Shown here: in pieces, positions 31,790 through 44,999 of the stretch
How positions within the stretch are numbered: position 1 is the stretch's first letter
Layout of the letters: every line of letters begins with the position of its first letter
Source: Terfezia claveryi
Taxonomy: Eukaryota; Ascomycota; Pezizomycetes; Pezizales; Pezizaceae
Assembly (NCBI GenBank): GCA_015179025.1
Contig: WHUX01000023.1
Span: 1 to 64,000 of the forward strand
DNA length: 64,000 nt
Reading direction: 5' to 3'
Translations under genes and position numbers: made by a program
Notes under the pieces: model-generated
Told to the model about the DNA's origin: nothing
Seen by the model: the letters and a program-made list of their open reading frames with translations, nothing else
Databases searched by the model: none

Positions 31790-34700
31790 ATGTCACATAC
31801 CTATAACGTTAACACAGGGGCGTGGGTTCAGGACCTTCAGGAGGGATGGGTGTCGAGTCAGGTGGTGGAGAAGAAGATTAATGGTAGTAAGGTGCTGCTA
31901 GTGTTTGAGTTAACGGGGGGTTCGAGGGCAGGAGAGGTGAGTACTTACATTTCGCCTGCTATTTTTCGTTTGTTTACTCGCATAAGGTCGTCTTCAGCAA
32001 TGGCTGCTATAACCTTATCTGACACTGTTCATTTGAATCTGTAGAAAATACAAAAGGAGACTACGGTCGAGGTCCTTGAGGGCCATGCCGAGGACCCGAG
32101 TCTCCCTCCGTTAATGAACCCACCGATATTGGAGGCGGCCGATGATTTGACAAGCTTATCCTACCTCAATGAACCTGCTGGTAGGGAATGTCTCTAGCTC
32201 CTTAGGGAAAATACATTACAAGTACTAACTGGCTCAATGGCGTTGAATAGTATTACAAGCCATCAAGCTGAGATATGCTAAGCGAGAAATCTACACATAT
32301 TCTGGAATTGTGTTGATTGCCACAAACCCCTTCGACCGCATGGACTACCTATACGACCCGGGCCTGGTCCAGGCCTACGCTGGGAAGCGAAAGGAGGATC
32401 AGGAGCCACATTTGTTTGCTATAGCCGACACAGCTTACCAGTAATTACCCCCAGAAAGCAGCCATGGCTCGGCCATACTGACGAGACCCTTATAGGGCAA
32501 TGTTACGAGACAAAAAGAACCAGACAATTGTCGTTTCTGGAGAATCAGGAGCTGGTAAAACTGTCAGTGCAAAGTACGTCATGAGATACTTCGCCACAGT
32601 CGAGGACCCTTCCCGGCCTGGAAAGCGAAAGAAGAATGCCGGGGGAGAAACCATGTCCAAGACAGAAGAACAGATCCTTGCTACCAATCCAATCATGGAA
32701 GCATTTGGAAATGCAAAGACTACTAGAAACGACAATTCCTCGCGGTTTGGAAAGTATATTGAGATTATGTTTGACAGAAATATCGATATTATTGGCGCGA
32801 AGATCAGGACCTATTTGCTTGAGAGATCGAGGTTGGTGTATCAGCCAGCCACGGAAAGGAACTACCATATATTTTACCAGCTAATCGCTGGTTGTACGCC
32901 AAAGGAAAAGGAAGATTTGGGGTTGTTTCCGGTTGAGGAGTTCGATTACCTTAACCAAGGAGGGGATCCATTTATACCTAATGTGGATGACAATGCGGAA
33001 TTCAAGCTGACTAGAGATGCCTTGGGGACAATTGGTGTTTCTGAGGAGACCCAAGCCAGTATATTCCAGTTGCTAGCAGCCCTGTTGCACATCGGAAATG
33101 CAAAAATCACTGCAGCTAGGACGGACTCGGTTATGTCCACAACAGATCCATCACTAATGAAGGCCTGTGAGCTGCTTGGAGTTGACATTCAGAACTTTGC
33201 TAAATGGACAACAAAGAAACAAATAATCACCCGCACTGAGAAGATTGTCAGCAGCTTGAACCAGAAACAAGCACTGGTTGTTAGAGACTCGGTTGCAAAA
33301 TTTATCTATTCGAGTCTCTTCGATTGGTTGGTGGAGTCTATCAACAACAGTTTGGCAACGGAGGAGGTGCGATCGAGGGTCAAGTCGTTTATTGGTGTTC
33401 TTGACATTTATGGATTTGAGCATTTTAAACGGAATTCATTCGAACAGTTTTGCATCAATTATGCCAACGAGAAGCTGCAGCAGGAATTCAACCAACATGT
33501 ATTCAAGTTGGAGCAGGAGGAGTACCAGCGGGAACAGATCAATTGGGCGTATATCGAGTTTTCGGATAATAGGCCGTGTATTGATTTGATTGAGGGGAAG
33601 CTGGGCATTTTGTCGTTGCTGGATGAGGAGTCTAGGTTGCCTGCTGGGAGTGATGACTCGTTTGTGCAGAAGCTCCACGCGAACTATGGAACCAAGGGCA
33701 AAGCATTCCCGTATCAAAAGCCGAGATTTGGGAAGTCAGCGTTTACCGTCTGCCATTATGCTATAGATGTTACTTATGATTCTGAAGGATTCATTGAAAA
33801 GAATCGTGACACAGTCCCAGATGAGCATATGGAGGTTTTGCAGCTCAGCACGAATCCTTTTCTTGGGGAGGTCCTGGCAGCGGCGGTCTCATTGAGAGAG
33901 AAGGAGACTGCGCCAAAGGCGGCGGCACTCCCAGGGCAGCCAAGAAGGGGGGTCGGTGCGGCCAATAGGAAGCCAACTTTGGGTGGTATTTTCAAGTCTT
34001 CGTTGATTGACTTAATGAATACTATTGGTGGAACGAACGTGCATTACATTCGTTGTATTAAGCCAAACGAGGCAAAGGTTGCTTGGAAGTTCGAGGGCCC
34101 TATGGTTCTTTCTCAGCTTCAGGCTTGTGGTGTTTTGGAGACTGTTAAAATTTCTTGCGCTGGGTACCCGACTAGATGGACTTATGAGGAGTTTGCGGGG
34201 AGGTATTATATGTTGGTACATTCAAGTACCTGGAAGCAGGGTAGTATCAGAGATGTTGGGTTGGCAATCTTGAAGAAGACAATCCCGGAGGAGGGACACC
34301 CAAAGGATGGACAGAAGGACGGCAAGGATAAGTTCCAGCTGGGGATGTCTAAGATCTTCTTTAGAGCGGGAATGGTATGTTGTGTTATGTTGTTGGCTGT
34401 TTGTTTGCACCCGGTTGCTGATGCGGATGTTTGACAGTTGGCGTACCTTGAAAACCTCCGCACTTCCAGGCTCAATGATTGTGCTGTCTTGATTCAGAAG
34501 AATTTAAGGAAGAAGTACTACAGAAGAAAGTATCTCGAGGCTAGGGCTTCGATTATTGCCGTACAGAGTTACTGCAGAGGTCAAATTGCTAGGAGGGAGG
34601 CACAAGAGATGCGGAAGATTAAAGCTGCTATTACAATACAGAGATACTGGAGGGGATATCACGAAAGAAAGAGGTTCAACGTTGTCAGGAACAGTGTCGT

Positions 34701-37169
34701 CCTGGTACAGGCCTTTGCGAAAGGTTATTTGTGCAGGAAGAACATTATGGACCAGCGAATTGGGAATGCGGCCAGGTATATTCAGAGGGCATGGAAGTCA
34801 AGGTATGTATTTCCCAGGCGTGATATCTCTTTTCATCTGCTGACATGGTTGTAGGCGTTTCCTCCGTGCTTGGAAGTTATACCGACAAAGGGCAGTTTAC
34901 ATCCAGAGTGTCTGGCGTGGTAAGCAGGCACGAAAGGAGTACAAGAAAATGCGTGAAGAGGCTCGAGATCTCAAGCAAATTTCTTACAAGCTTGAGAACA
35001 AGGTTATTGAGCTCACCCAGACTGTTGGTAAGCTTAAAGGTGAGAATAAGAGTCTGCTAGAGAAGGTCGAGAGCTTCGACACTCAAGTCAAGTCCTGGCG
35101 TAACAAGCACAATGCTCTTGAGAACAGAAACAAGGAGCTACAAATCGAGGCCAATCAGTATGGTATTGCCCAAGCTCGTTTGCAGCAGATGGATGAGGAG
35201 ATGAAGGGTCTACAGAGACAGTTCGATGAATCAACTGCCAATTTGAAGCGACTCCAAGAGGAAGCAAAGGCCTTGAGAGAGTCGCTGTCGGTTAAGACCA
35301 CTCAGCTTGATCAGGCTAATACCAAGAACAAGACTATCGAGGAGGAGAAGGTTGCCCTCAAGGCACAGATTGCTGCATTAGAAGAGGCATTGCAGAATGC
35401 AGGGCCAGTGTTGGATAATGGCGTTCTTGAACCTTCCCCAGGACTCACCAACGGGCTTATCAACCTTGTTTCGAACAAGAAACCTAAGAGACGTAGTGCC
35501 GATGTTGGGGCATTGTTCGGCAGTGCAGATATCTATAGGTCTTCGTACCAGACTCGCCCTGTCTCGATGATGCCGAACTCGATGCCTCTCAGGACCAGGG
35601 ATTTCGACCTTGCGTATTCTCCACAGGTTGAGAACACGGAGTATGAACTTCAGAGGCTACTGGAGGATGAAGAGACTCTTAATGAGGAAGTCTCGATTGG
35701 ATTAATTCGCAACTTGAAGATTCCAGTTCTGAGCACACAGGCGCCTTTGCAGGAGAAGGAGGTCTTGTTTCCAGCCTATCTTATTAATGTTGTGACGAGC
35801 GAGATGTGGAATAATGGCTTTGTGAAGGAGAGTGAGAGGTTTTTGGCAAATGTTATGCAGAGTGTGCAGACTGAGGTGATGTCTCATGATGGAGAGGATG
35901 CTATTAACCCTGGTGCTTTCTGGCTCTCGAACGTTCATGAGATGCTATCATTTGTTTTCTTGGCTGAGGACTGGTATGACGCGCAGAAAAAAGAGGACTA
36001 TGAGTATGATAGGCTGTTGGAGATTGTCAAGCATGATCTGGAGAGCTTGGAATTCAACATCTACCATACTTGGATGAAGGTCCTCAAGCGGAAACTTCAT
36101 AAGATGATTGTTCCTGCTATTATCGAATCGCAGTCATTGCCGGGCTTCGTCACGAACGATGGTAACAGATTTCTGAACAGGATTCTTCAGACTACAGGGA
36201 CTCCGCAATTCAGCATGGACGATCTCCTCTCCTTACTCAACAAGGTCTACCGCGCAATGAGGGCTTATTTCTTGGAGGACTCAATTATTACTCAGACTGT
36301 TACAGAGCTTTTGAAGCTTGTGGGTGTTACTGCATTCAACGATCTCTTGCTTAGGAGGAACTTCTTGTCCTGGAAGCGGGGTTTGCAGATCAATTACAAC
36401 ATCACTAGGATTGAGGAATGGTGCAAGGGTCATGATATGCCCGAGGGAACGCTACAACTTGAGCATCTTATGCAGGCGACCAAGCTGTTGCAGTTGAAGA
36501 AGGCGACGTTGAATGATATCGAGATTATTCAGGATATTTGCTGGATGTGCGTATTCTCTGGCGGATTCAAAAGGTTGAATTTTGAGGAAATGGATGCTGA
36601 CCAATTTGATATGTTACAGGCTCACACCCAACCAAATTCAGAAGCTCCTCAACCAATACCTCGTTGCAGACTATGAGCAGCCTATTAACGGGGACATTAT
36701 GCGTGCTGTTGCCTCCCGTGTCACCGAGAAGAATGACGTCTTGCTCTTGCAAGCTGTCGATATGGATGATTCGGGACCTTATGATATTGCTGAGCCAAGA
36801 CAGATTACCGCCTTAGAGACATACACCCCCTCGTGGCTTCCTTGCCCTAGATTAAGAAGGATTGCGGACATTGTCTCTGCACAGGCAGCATTACAGCGGG
36901 CTAAGATAGAGGGCGCAAACGAGGAAAGTGGATTGGGCATTGAACAAGATGGTGGTAAGAACCCATGGCTTTTGTTGAAGGAGGAGGAAGAGATGGAGGA
37001 GGAGACACAGGCGGGTGAGCAGGATGGGAAGGGAGAGAAGGGGGGGTTGAGAAGGAAATTGCTGATATATTCGTTGCTTGTAGATGCCGCGGCGAGGATG
37101 TCGAGCGCGAGTACACTAGTGCAGGGAGGGCAGCAGCCGAGTGATGGACTGCCAGCCATAGATGAGTAG
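31790..37169 (+). CDS. MYO2: Class V myosin heavy chain
   Basis: Actin motor that carries vesicles and organelles along cables to the hyphal tip. Seven exons: 31790-31936, 32045-32180, 32251-32440, 32496-34374, 34438-34802, 34855-36573 and 36620-37169. Together they give 1,661 residues, slightly longer than yeast Myo2. Order: an N-terminal SH3-like segment; the motor domain with P-loop GESGAGKT (about 173-180), switch I NDNSSRFGK (about 236-244) and switch II DIYGFEHF (about 461); six IQ motifs (about 790-930) for light chains; a coiled coil (about 940-1100); and a cargo-binding DIL-type globular tail that contains LTPNQIQKLLNQY. The 46-nt intron at 36574 is needed to join GGFKR to LTPNQ. A possible further in-frame intron at 36955-37083 would shorten the protein to 1,618. 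Identity is secure; only the extreme C-terminus is uncertain. Confidence 0.96.
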
Positions 37170-38308
37170 ATAGGGACTAACGGATGGGGTGGGATAGATT
37201 GGATCATGGTTGTTTTTTTGTTAGTCACCCCGCCTAAAGCGCTTTGTTGGTCACATACTGATACTCTATCGTAGTTTCATTTGTTTCCCAAATTACGTCC
37301 CGTTTATGACTTGACCTACGACTACGAAACATACGAACAACGACCTACTGCTAAATAACATTAGAGAAAAGTGTGGAATATGTAGCTGGCTAGATTTGGT
37401 GAAATATCCATGGAAGAGGTTGGGCTATGCGTTTGGTTTTTTTTTTTTTCTCTTTTTATGATTTTGATCTTGTTTTTTCATTTCTTCTTACAACCCCAGT
37501 ATAATGATTTTAGTGAGTGGAAGGAAGCGGAGCGTCTCTACAATTTCATAGTTATCGATGAGTCCGAATACTCTTAAACTAATAAATAGCCTTGTTTTAC
37601 TTCAGATTGAGCATGTTGTTGTGACATATGTTATGTTGGCGGAGGATTGCAATTGATTGAATAGTTAATGAGACAAAGTTGCAGCCATGTTCGTCGATAT
37701 CCTGAGAACCAACAAGTTGGAGTAGCGTCGTGGTAGTGGCAAAACCCCTGCATATCTCACATTATTTGCATTAAAAAATGCTAATGTGTGCTTAATATCG
37801 AGTAAATTGCATGCAGAATTAGAGACACGTCTCAATTGTATAGCATTTTACTTCAATATAAACTCTAATGCAACAGTTCATTTCTGCCCGCTTAGTTCGC
37901 CCTCCTGCGTGCGTAGAAATTTCCCAAAGGGAAAAATGGTTGGAGAGGGCCGCTAGACTAAAGAGTGATCACTGGCTACTTGTAGCGAGACATCCCATTT
38001 CACCCAACATCCCAGATTTATTGTAATTTTCTGTAATTACGGACCTGGGCTCAAGCATTGATATAACAGGCTGGTCATCTCGGCCCACACCAGTCAAAGA
38101 AACCAATTAAATGAAAGGACAACAGCCCAACCAACTAGCCATACCGAAAAAACACCCAAAGACAAAGAAATGAATAGAAGGAAGAAAAGGAAAAGTTGGC
38201 CGTGGTTACGCAAGGGAACCGTCTAGACCGAGCGAACCAGGGTATCAGGGGTTTAACGGCTGGTACTTTGTTAGCCTATGAGAGTAAAAGAGACCATAAC
38301 GTGGCAAC
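37170..38308. other. Intergenic between convergent MYO2 and SKP1
   Basis: Holds the 3' ends of two converging genes. A T-rich run (37437-37450) may belong to the myosin 3' region. CCCGCTTAGTTCGC at about 37888 recurs near 39378 on the other side of SKP1. No gene is visible. Confidence 0.5.
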
Positions 38309-39116
38309 TCACTCCTCAGCCCACTCATTCTCCCGCCTGATTTGATCCTCCTCCTCTGGAGTGAAGTCGTTCTGGATATTAAAGGTCTTTCTAATCTCCT
38401 CTGGCGACTTTCCCTTAATCATATTGGCGACTGTTTTGCATCCAACGTCAAGAAGAGGCTTGATGTCGAGATAGTTTGCTGCCTGAATTTACATAAACTC
38501 ACTTCGTTCTTAGCCAACTTTCGATGGGTCGGCCATTTACAGGTATCATGCTGCGGTAGCCTTGTAGCGATGAGGCTGAAACTGTAAAGAGGAAGGAATT
38601 AACGCACCAAGATGATCTCAAAAAGCATCTCCTGATCAACCTGCATGAATTTCTGATCCCACTCCTCAATGTCGGTACTTTTCTTGCGAGAATCCACCTC
38701 CTCGTCTGCCGCAGGGGCAGGGTCATTTTTATGGTGCTCGCACCATTCGATGACTTTGGTAAGGACGGAGCTCGTGACCTGGAAAAAGACCAAGTAAGCG
38801 ACGGAATTTCATGGAGGGACATGACATTCTAAACGGAAGAAATTTAAGTTGGTAGCTCTAGAAAGCGTACGTTAGGAATGGGGATAGCCTGGTCGATCTC
38901 TCCACAGTCTTCCAACATGTTCTTGATCAAGATTGATCGTTCGGCAACATCCCTCGCTGAGGTAAAGACATCTATTAGCACACGGATTCTCCCAAGATTG
39001 GTCTCTTAAGAGAACATGGTCCCGAAGGTAAACTACATACCAACTTCCTTTTCGATATTGTCAGAGCTCAGGAGCGTAAGCTTCTTGACGGTAGCGGGAG
39101 CTAGAGTGTCCGACAT
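38309..39116 (-). CDS. SKP1: SKP1, SCF ubiquitin ligase adaptor
   Basis: Links F-box proteins to cullin-1 in SCF ubiquitin ligases (sconC in Aspergillus). Four exons on the minus strand: 39116-39041, 38971-38871, 38778-38608 and 38482-38309. They give 173 residues, close to the family's 160-170. The N-terminal BTB/POZ-like fold starts [17 protein letters not shown] and contains ILIKNMLED. The C-terminal Skp1 dimerisation/F-box-binding part runs from [19 protein letters not shown] through [18 protein letters not shown] to the characteristic ENEWAEE end. All junctions are GT-AG and keep frame (phases 1, 0, 0). The start at 39116 is the only ATG that gives the family N-terminus. Confidence 0.96.
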
Positions 39117-39705
39117 TGGTGAGATTTCGTTAATGCTCTAAGAGACTCGTAGAGGAGACGGAAAGTTATCTATCTGAGTGCAATGTGTGTGTGTGTGAAG
39201 TGTTTGAGTGAAGGTCGTGATGAACGAGAACAAACTTATATATGTGGGAAGGTTAGAAGGGTGGATGCTAAGTGTCTTTGTAGATGCTTTGTTCATTTGT
39301 GGCTTAATCATCATAATTGTATTGACTAACAGAATAGGACTAAGCACTTGAGTCATCAACCACTACCTGTAACCCAACCCGCTTAGTTCGCTATTCAATG
39401 ACGAGAGGCTTGTGCCATTCAATAAAATATCAAACAAAGCAATAACTCAACCAACCAATCAAGGCTCAAAAGGCAATATGAGAAAACCTAAATACAAAGA
39501 AAGAAATGGCAAAGTATAGTACATGATTGAAGCAAAAATTGAAGGAGGCAAATTCTACAGTATTTCAAACCGTCCCGAACCATGATGAACCCCACTAAAA
39601 CAACATTAGAACACCAAAATAGATGACGCGCTACAAACCAAAGATATGAAAAATATGCTAGACGTGATGTTTCCAAATGCATAACTCCCACGCGTTAGTT
39701 GGCTT
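39117..39705. other. Intergenic between SKP1 and the AT-hook gene
   Basis: Contains the SKP1 promoter side. A TG/CA-rich stretch lies at 39180-39200, in the likely 5' leader of SKP1. No coding signal was seen. Confidence 0.5.
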
Positions 39706-39851
39706 CTATACTAGTCCACTCTGTAGTAGATGTCGTGATGAGGCTGCAATCACTTCACGGAAAACCCCAGGCCCTACCCTCTCAGGCTCCACGCGATTGT
39801 GTTGTTCACATTCTTGCGCCAGCAGGGCAAGGGCATCCAGTTTTTTTGCTT
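39706..39851 (-). other. Candidate last exon of the AT-hook gene
   Basis: After a good intron (39919-39852, GTAAGG to TTTTCAG) the minus strand reads AKKLDALALLAQECEQH and continues open for 48 residues to a TAG at 39708-39706. This looks like natural helical protein continuing the coiled coil. The phase does not fit exon 2 as sequenced, but does fit if the C run at 39938-39946 had one more base (or two fewer). Confidence 0.5.
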
Positions 39852-39892
39852 CTGAAAACCGCTCAGGCAATGAGCATGTCTATTGACAGTAT

Positions 39893-41167
39893 TCAATCAC
39901 CCCAAAAGAGTTTCCTTACCTCGTGGTGGACGTATTTCGGGGGGGGGCTTTCGGTAGTTTGGTGAGGTAGTCCTAGCAGTCGATGTTCCCGTCTGCAACG
40001 CTCAATTTCGTCTTTACTCTTTTGCATATACGCCTCTTGTATTTCCGAGGCTCGTTGCTTGTAGGTTGAATCGAGTTAGCCCCGTGTTCCACTAATACTT
40101 AACACAAGCCCCAAACTCACCCGGTATTCTTCCTCGATTCGCTGCCGTTCAGCATCATATGCATGAAATGCATTAATCAACCCAATTTTCTGCTCAAAGT
40201 GAATCTGCTCCACTCGTTTCTCTTCTGCCTTCTCTAACCCCGCGAGAATAGAAGTAGCCCATTCTGTCCGGGCAAGGTCAACATCACTAACATTGTTCAA
40301 AATCTCGATACTCTTGTCGATGAGCGCGGCATTGTTTTTCTTGGCTAGTTGACCGAGAAGATTATATTGGTTTTGAATTCGTGCCTGCCTCCGCCGTAGT
40401 TGCTCGGTAGGAGCATGCTTCATAGCGAGCTGTTGCTTGTGATGATATTGTTCGATAAGAGTCTGTCTCGGGACTTTAGGACGGACAATGTCAGAAGGAG
40501 CCCTCGAATTAGTGGATGACTTTGGCTCTGTTGTAATCTGCACGGGTACCAATGGTGACCCCTTGCAAGGTGCTGTGGCAGTATTTGTGGTGATATCAAC
40601 TCTCTCAACTGTAGCCAGAATGGGCTTCGGCTTGAGAGGCGGTCTTCCTCTTGGTCGTTTTACTACAGTTGGGGCATTGTTCACGACATCTGCTTGTGGG
40701 GCATCATTTGCTTCCTTGGGTACACTCGGGAAATTCGAATATGAAACTCCATTAGCTTTGGGGGCTTGAGATCCCCGCAGGCGCTTTTTCATATGTTCAT
40801 CGGAATCTTGCGCCCCAGAAACGGCACTGTTAATTCTTTTGGGGGGCATCTTGTGAAATGTAGACGTAGTAGTAGAAGTATTAAATCGCTGAGCCTCGAT
40901 GGTGCGAGATCCGAGCTTTGCCGCCTGAATATCTAGTTGTGCCGTGTGAACTGCTGATTCAAGCTCGGATTTATGCCTCCTTGTGGTCATATGCAAAGGG
41001 ACAGTCGGCTTAAGTCTTGACGGTCGGCCTCTTTCCGTAGGCTCTGCTTTTTCAGACTGTGTATTTTCTTGTGAAGAAGATGGGGGTGTTGGTGGGGGGT
41101 CGGATATAGCTGGTTGGGCTTCAGCAGTCTTGGTTCTTAATTGAAGTGAAATGCGCTTCACTGGCAT
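39893..41167 (-). CDS. AT-hook, coiled-coil protein of unknown function
   Basis: Exon 1 is 41167-40121 and exon 2 is 40057-39893, joined by a GT-AG intron (40120-40058), giving 403 residues as read. The first 180 residues are basic and low-complexity. They hold a canonical AT-hook core, KRPRGRPPLK (about 170-179), and a weaker RGRPSRLK (about 46-53), so the protein probably binds A+T-rich DNA in the nucleus. Residues about 230-385 are charged and predicted helical coiled coil, spanning the exon junction (QRIEEEYR to QRASEIQEAYM). I do not recognise the family; a chromatin-complex subunit is plausible from the domain pair alone. A run of nine C in exon 2 may be one base off: a shift there would join a third exon (39851-39706), see separate entry. 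Confidence 0.8.
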
Positions 41168-41348
41168 GTCTCAAAAGGGAAATCAGAAAAAAGTTACGTT
41201 GCAATTGCCAGAAAAAAAAACTTCCGTAATCAACCAAGGGCCTAATAGAGAAGCAGAACAAATACTGTGATCCTCGGGGATTTAATCAGCACTATACCCT
41301 AGAGGAATGCGACAGCTCGTGAGAGCACGAGGCGTGCGTTGCGTTCTT

Positions 41349-41366
41349 GGGGGGGGGGGGGGGGGG
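41349..41366 (+). repeat. Homopolymer of 18 G
   Basis: An uninterrupted G18 about 180 bp upstream of the AT-hook gene start (C18 on that gene's sense strand). It is immediately followed by a G-rich stretch, so the region could form a G-quadruplex. The exact length is unreliable in any assembly. Confidence 0.85.
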
Positions 41367-44300
41367 AGAAGGGGAGGTTTGCAGAGCTTCAAAATGATTA
41401 ATTAACCAGGCGCCGTGCTGGGAAGCAACGTTAGTATGCTTCGGGTTTGGGTGTATTACCGTGTTTAGACGATGCGGCTCAGTGAAGAACTGGGACCCGA
41501 GACGGACCGGATCACGATCAAGAAAATGTAACGGACTGAACCGTTGGGAATGGGGACGTGCAAATGCCGGGAATCCGCTTCGCAAAGGATGGATACTGGA
41601 GGACTAAGACCGGTGCCTGGGGGCTGCGTCCGTTGGGTCCGGGCCACGGGATACACTGAATACACGGATGTCCGTGGTAACAAGGAGCGGAGCTGCTAAG
41701 TATTTAGGTAGCCAGCTGTTAGTATACGGGTTAATGTACCTGAAAGTACCTGAATCATCAATGGATTTGAACTTTCGCCGAATGGCCACCAATATGGTGC
41801 CAAACACGGTCCCCAGAGCAAATGCGGAATGATGATGAGATGGAGAAGGGGTAACTATTTACATACCTCGCGATTTCGACGGATTACAAGCTGTCAGAGT
41901 GGTGGCAAAGGTCTTAGGGATCAGTCGGCTTGAGCATCCCCTTTGCAGAGAAAGGAGCTGCTTTTGGTTGTCGAGGATAGAATAAGGTAAATGTTTCGTT
42001 GTTCCTTAGTTGTCACTACGCCAGGTTGCAGGAGAGGCCTGTCTGCACGACTAGAGTTCGTCGACGTCGACACCAGAGTGAGGAGAAACCACAGTCCACG
42101 GCGGGCCACCGGTACCGGCTCGTGGACTGCTGGTGTGATGATACGTTTTAAGCCCAAGATACCCAAGGAGGAGCTATAGGTATGCGTTCCATATAATTCC
42201 CACAGTACTAAATTAATCTCCCTTTGCCTTATGCTTTTTACAGCTCAAGTTGTGCTTCCTCTGTACACAAGCTGTTCGAGTACCAACCAGACTAGCTGCT
42301 CGATATCTTTTTAATTGCCCGGCTGCGTTGCTTGATAGCTAACATACCTGGATCGCCGGGCGAGGAGATGGGCTGCACTGCAACACGCGCGTGTAGAGGT
42401 GCTTCAATGCTGCTAGGATGCAAATGGCGAAGCGCCCTCCTGGTAGTGAAGGCTTTGATAAGAATTAGAGGCAGAGGAGATGTTTAGACGCCAGGGAAGG
42501 TGATGCGGAAATTTGTGGTTGCTAGCCGTGAATGGGATTTTGCCTCCTTTCAGTACTCGCTTGTCGCATTGCTTACCTCTCCTGGCCACACTAGCTCGAC
42601 CAGGGATATCACAATGACCATTGAGTATTCCCCGTAGAGAGAGTCGAATGGATATGGCGTCCTCTATCAATTTGTCTCAATGGACAACGGTGGCACTGCA
42701 CTAGCCCATCGAATATTGCGAACCTTTTCCTTTTTATCTACTGGTCGTCACCGTTCGCCAGCGCTCTCTTCCCCTACTTGAAACACGATTGTTGATATAC
42801 CACCATATTTCCGGACCTTACGACTACGGCTTTAGTAACTTAGAGCCTTTCGGGCTTCAGCTCTCAATGTAGACTGCCGCGGTAGGTGCATGTCATCTTA
42901 CAGGTAAACGTATGGTGCCGACAGCGGAGCTCATGCTCAATTACAAAGCCAAGTATGTAGTCCGTACCTACCAGAAAATATCAACAACCTCAGTGCAAAC
43001 ACTTCGGCTGCAGGTCTTTCAGGAGGAAGAAGCATGGGGGCGCTCAGTCAGAGTACAGCTGTGCAGTCAGTCTGATGTTTACCACTCCGATATTACCTAA
43101 GAAGAAGTAGTCTCACGAGAGTTCCGAGCAAATGCCCAAAGTGGAAGGGTCCCCTGCATGCCTCGCTCTTGGCGGCCGTCCAGCTGGGGCACGTGCACAG
43201 GCGCAAAAGGAAACGCCAAGATCCATATCGGGTAACTGACATTTTTGGAACGATGTAAGGAGCTAGTAGGCATTTGGTGTGCATAGCCCCCAGCACGCAA
43301 CCTAAACCTCAACACCATCGATTTCGGCGAAAGTTCTAGAGCTCTGAATCTATGATTTATGTTTTCCTGGCCGGCCACTCTTTACTGAGGGTCCAGCAGG
43401 TATGAGGCCGTAATTTTAGCCACAACATTGTAGTCACCCTCAAGGTGAGTTCACGACAAGGGGTCGAAGTAGACTCTGTCTGGAATGACGCTATATACCA
43501 CATGCTAGCACTCGAGACCCTTCGTTCGTTCTTTAATTGGGCCTATCGACCCACCCACGGTTTGAGAATAGCTGCTGCTGCCCAGGAGATACATTGTGCA
43601 GTGCCCACACTCACAGTTCTACCTTCCCAACTATTCGAGTTTGTTTCGCTATGAGGCCTAGATACAACCTCCTAATAAACGCATATTCTGCTGGTCCTTA
43701 CATACCATGCCTACCAGCCTCGAACCCTGATATCGTCGTTGCTCTGGGAGATGAAACGCTACGCCCTATGTTGCGAGTTTCCGAGTGTGAAAAGCAGTAT
43801 CTTATGTAGGATTCCAAATTAGCAAATATTGTGTGGTGGATACCCCACTACCAACGAGGATGCTTCACCCTCCTACTAGCGGTATTTATACTGACACCAT
43901 AACTTCTTTGGCCCGTGACAGCTGGGGCCCGTGACAGCTGGATGCAATCCTGGTGGAACCTGGGATGTTAACTTTAGATACTAGGGTTGTGCTTTGCACG
44001 AGTAGGCGCATCAAGCTATTCGAAACATGAACCTTACGATAAGAACATGGAATTTAAAGTACCACACTCCATTAGCACGAAATCTTACCCCATCTGTAAT
44101 TTGGTCTGCAAGCATGGGTTCTCCCTTCCCTATACATGATTATGACCTTCTAGGAGCTAAATGTCTAGTTATACGAAAAAGCACTTCTTTACATTAAAAG
44201 CTACCACAAATCAACTTCAAAATGTGGAATTACCAAAGTGGGTGAATGCCGTGAATCTCACATAGCATCTTTTTTCAAAATAACTCTGAGGATAGTGCTC

Positions 44301-44974
44301 CTATATAGACCCGTGTGGACATCTTGATGAATTTGGCGGAAGCGGGAGTTTCAAGGTCTAGGACTACTGATGATAAGGGGCCCGGCAGATGGGAGTCGAG
44401 ATCATGAATCGATTTGTTTTGAGAGTGTTGGGGTGGCCATGTACGCTATAATTATGTCGTGGAAATACATAGTATGTGTGGAGAGATGAAGTTTGAGACT
44501 GCGATACTTCAGGATGGCTTGGGTATGAGTGGCTCACAGGAGTCTTTGGCAGCCCTGGTACTTCATCCTCATGAACTATACACGGAGCTAGCATATCACC
44601 GTTTCACAACGACTCGCTATAGCCTTAAGCTATATGCGAGTACTCACTTTAAACATAAAATAAAAAGACGATGACGACTTATCTCACAAACACTACAAAA
44701 ATAGCCACCTCTATAAGGAGTTGTGCAACCACACTTGTACGAGATCTCTCCATCCTCACGTGGGCATCCCCCCTCGCTATCAATCGCAATCTCCATTCCC
44801 GAAAACTTCCTTTTGAAAGTAATGCCATTCACCACCACAATATCCAAAGCTAAGTGGACTAATTACCCGACAGACTGTCATTCCAAAAAATAAATCCGTA
44901 GACTAAAACCTTGCTCATTCCCGAAGCCAAGCTTTTCACGAGGCTCGGGCACTATGGGGAGATTCCTTCTTTCA

Positions 44975-44999
44975 GAGGTCGTTGTGCCAACCAGACTAG
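44975..44999 (-). repeat. Dispersed motif copy, inverse of 49471-49492
   Basis: GTTGTGCCAACCAGACTAG at its right end. The 22 bases 44975-44996 are the exact reverse complement of 49471-49492, 4.5 kb away, and the identity ends there. Confidence 0.8.

Noticed and set aside
36574..36676. Read-through end of the myosin without the last short intron
   Set aside because: It would lose the conserved LTPNQIQKLLNQY tail; the 46-nt intron restores it exactly.
41921..42179. Opposed small open frames near 42 kb (81 and 62 codons)
   Set aside because: Mutually overlapping on both strands with no recognised domain; a possible splice pair near 41870-41750 was examined but gave no coherent protein.
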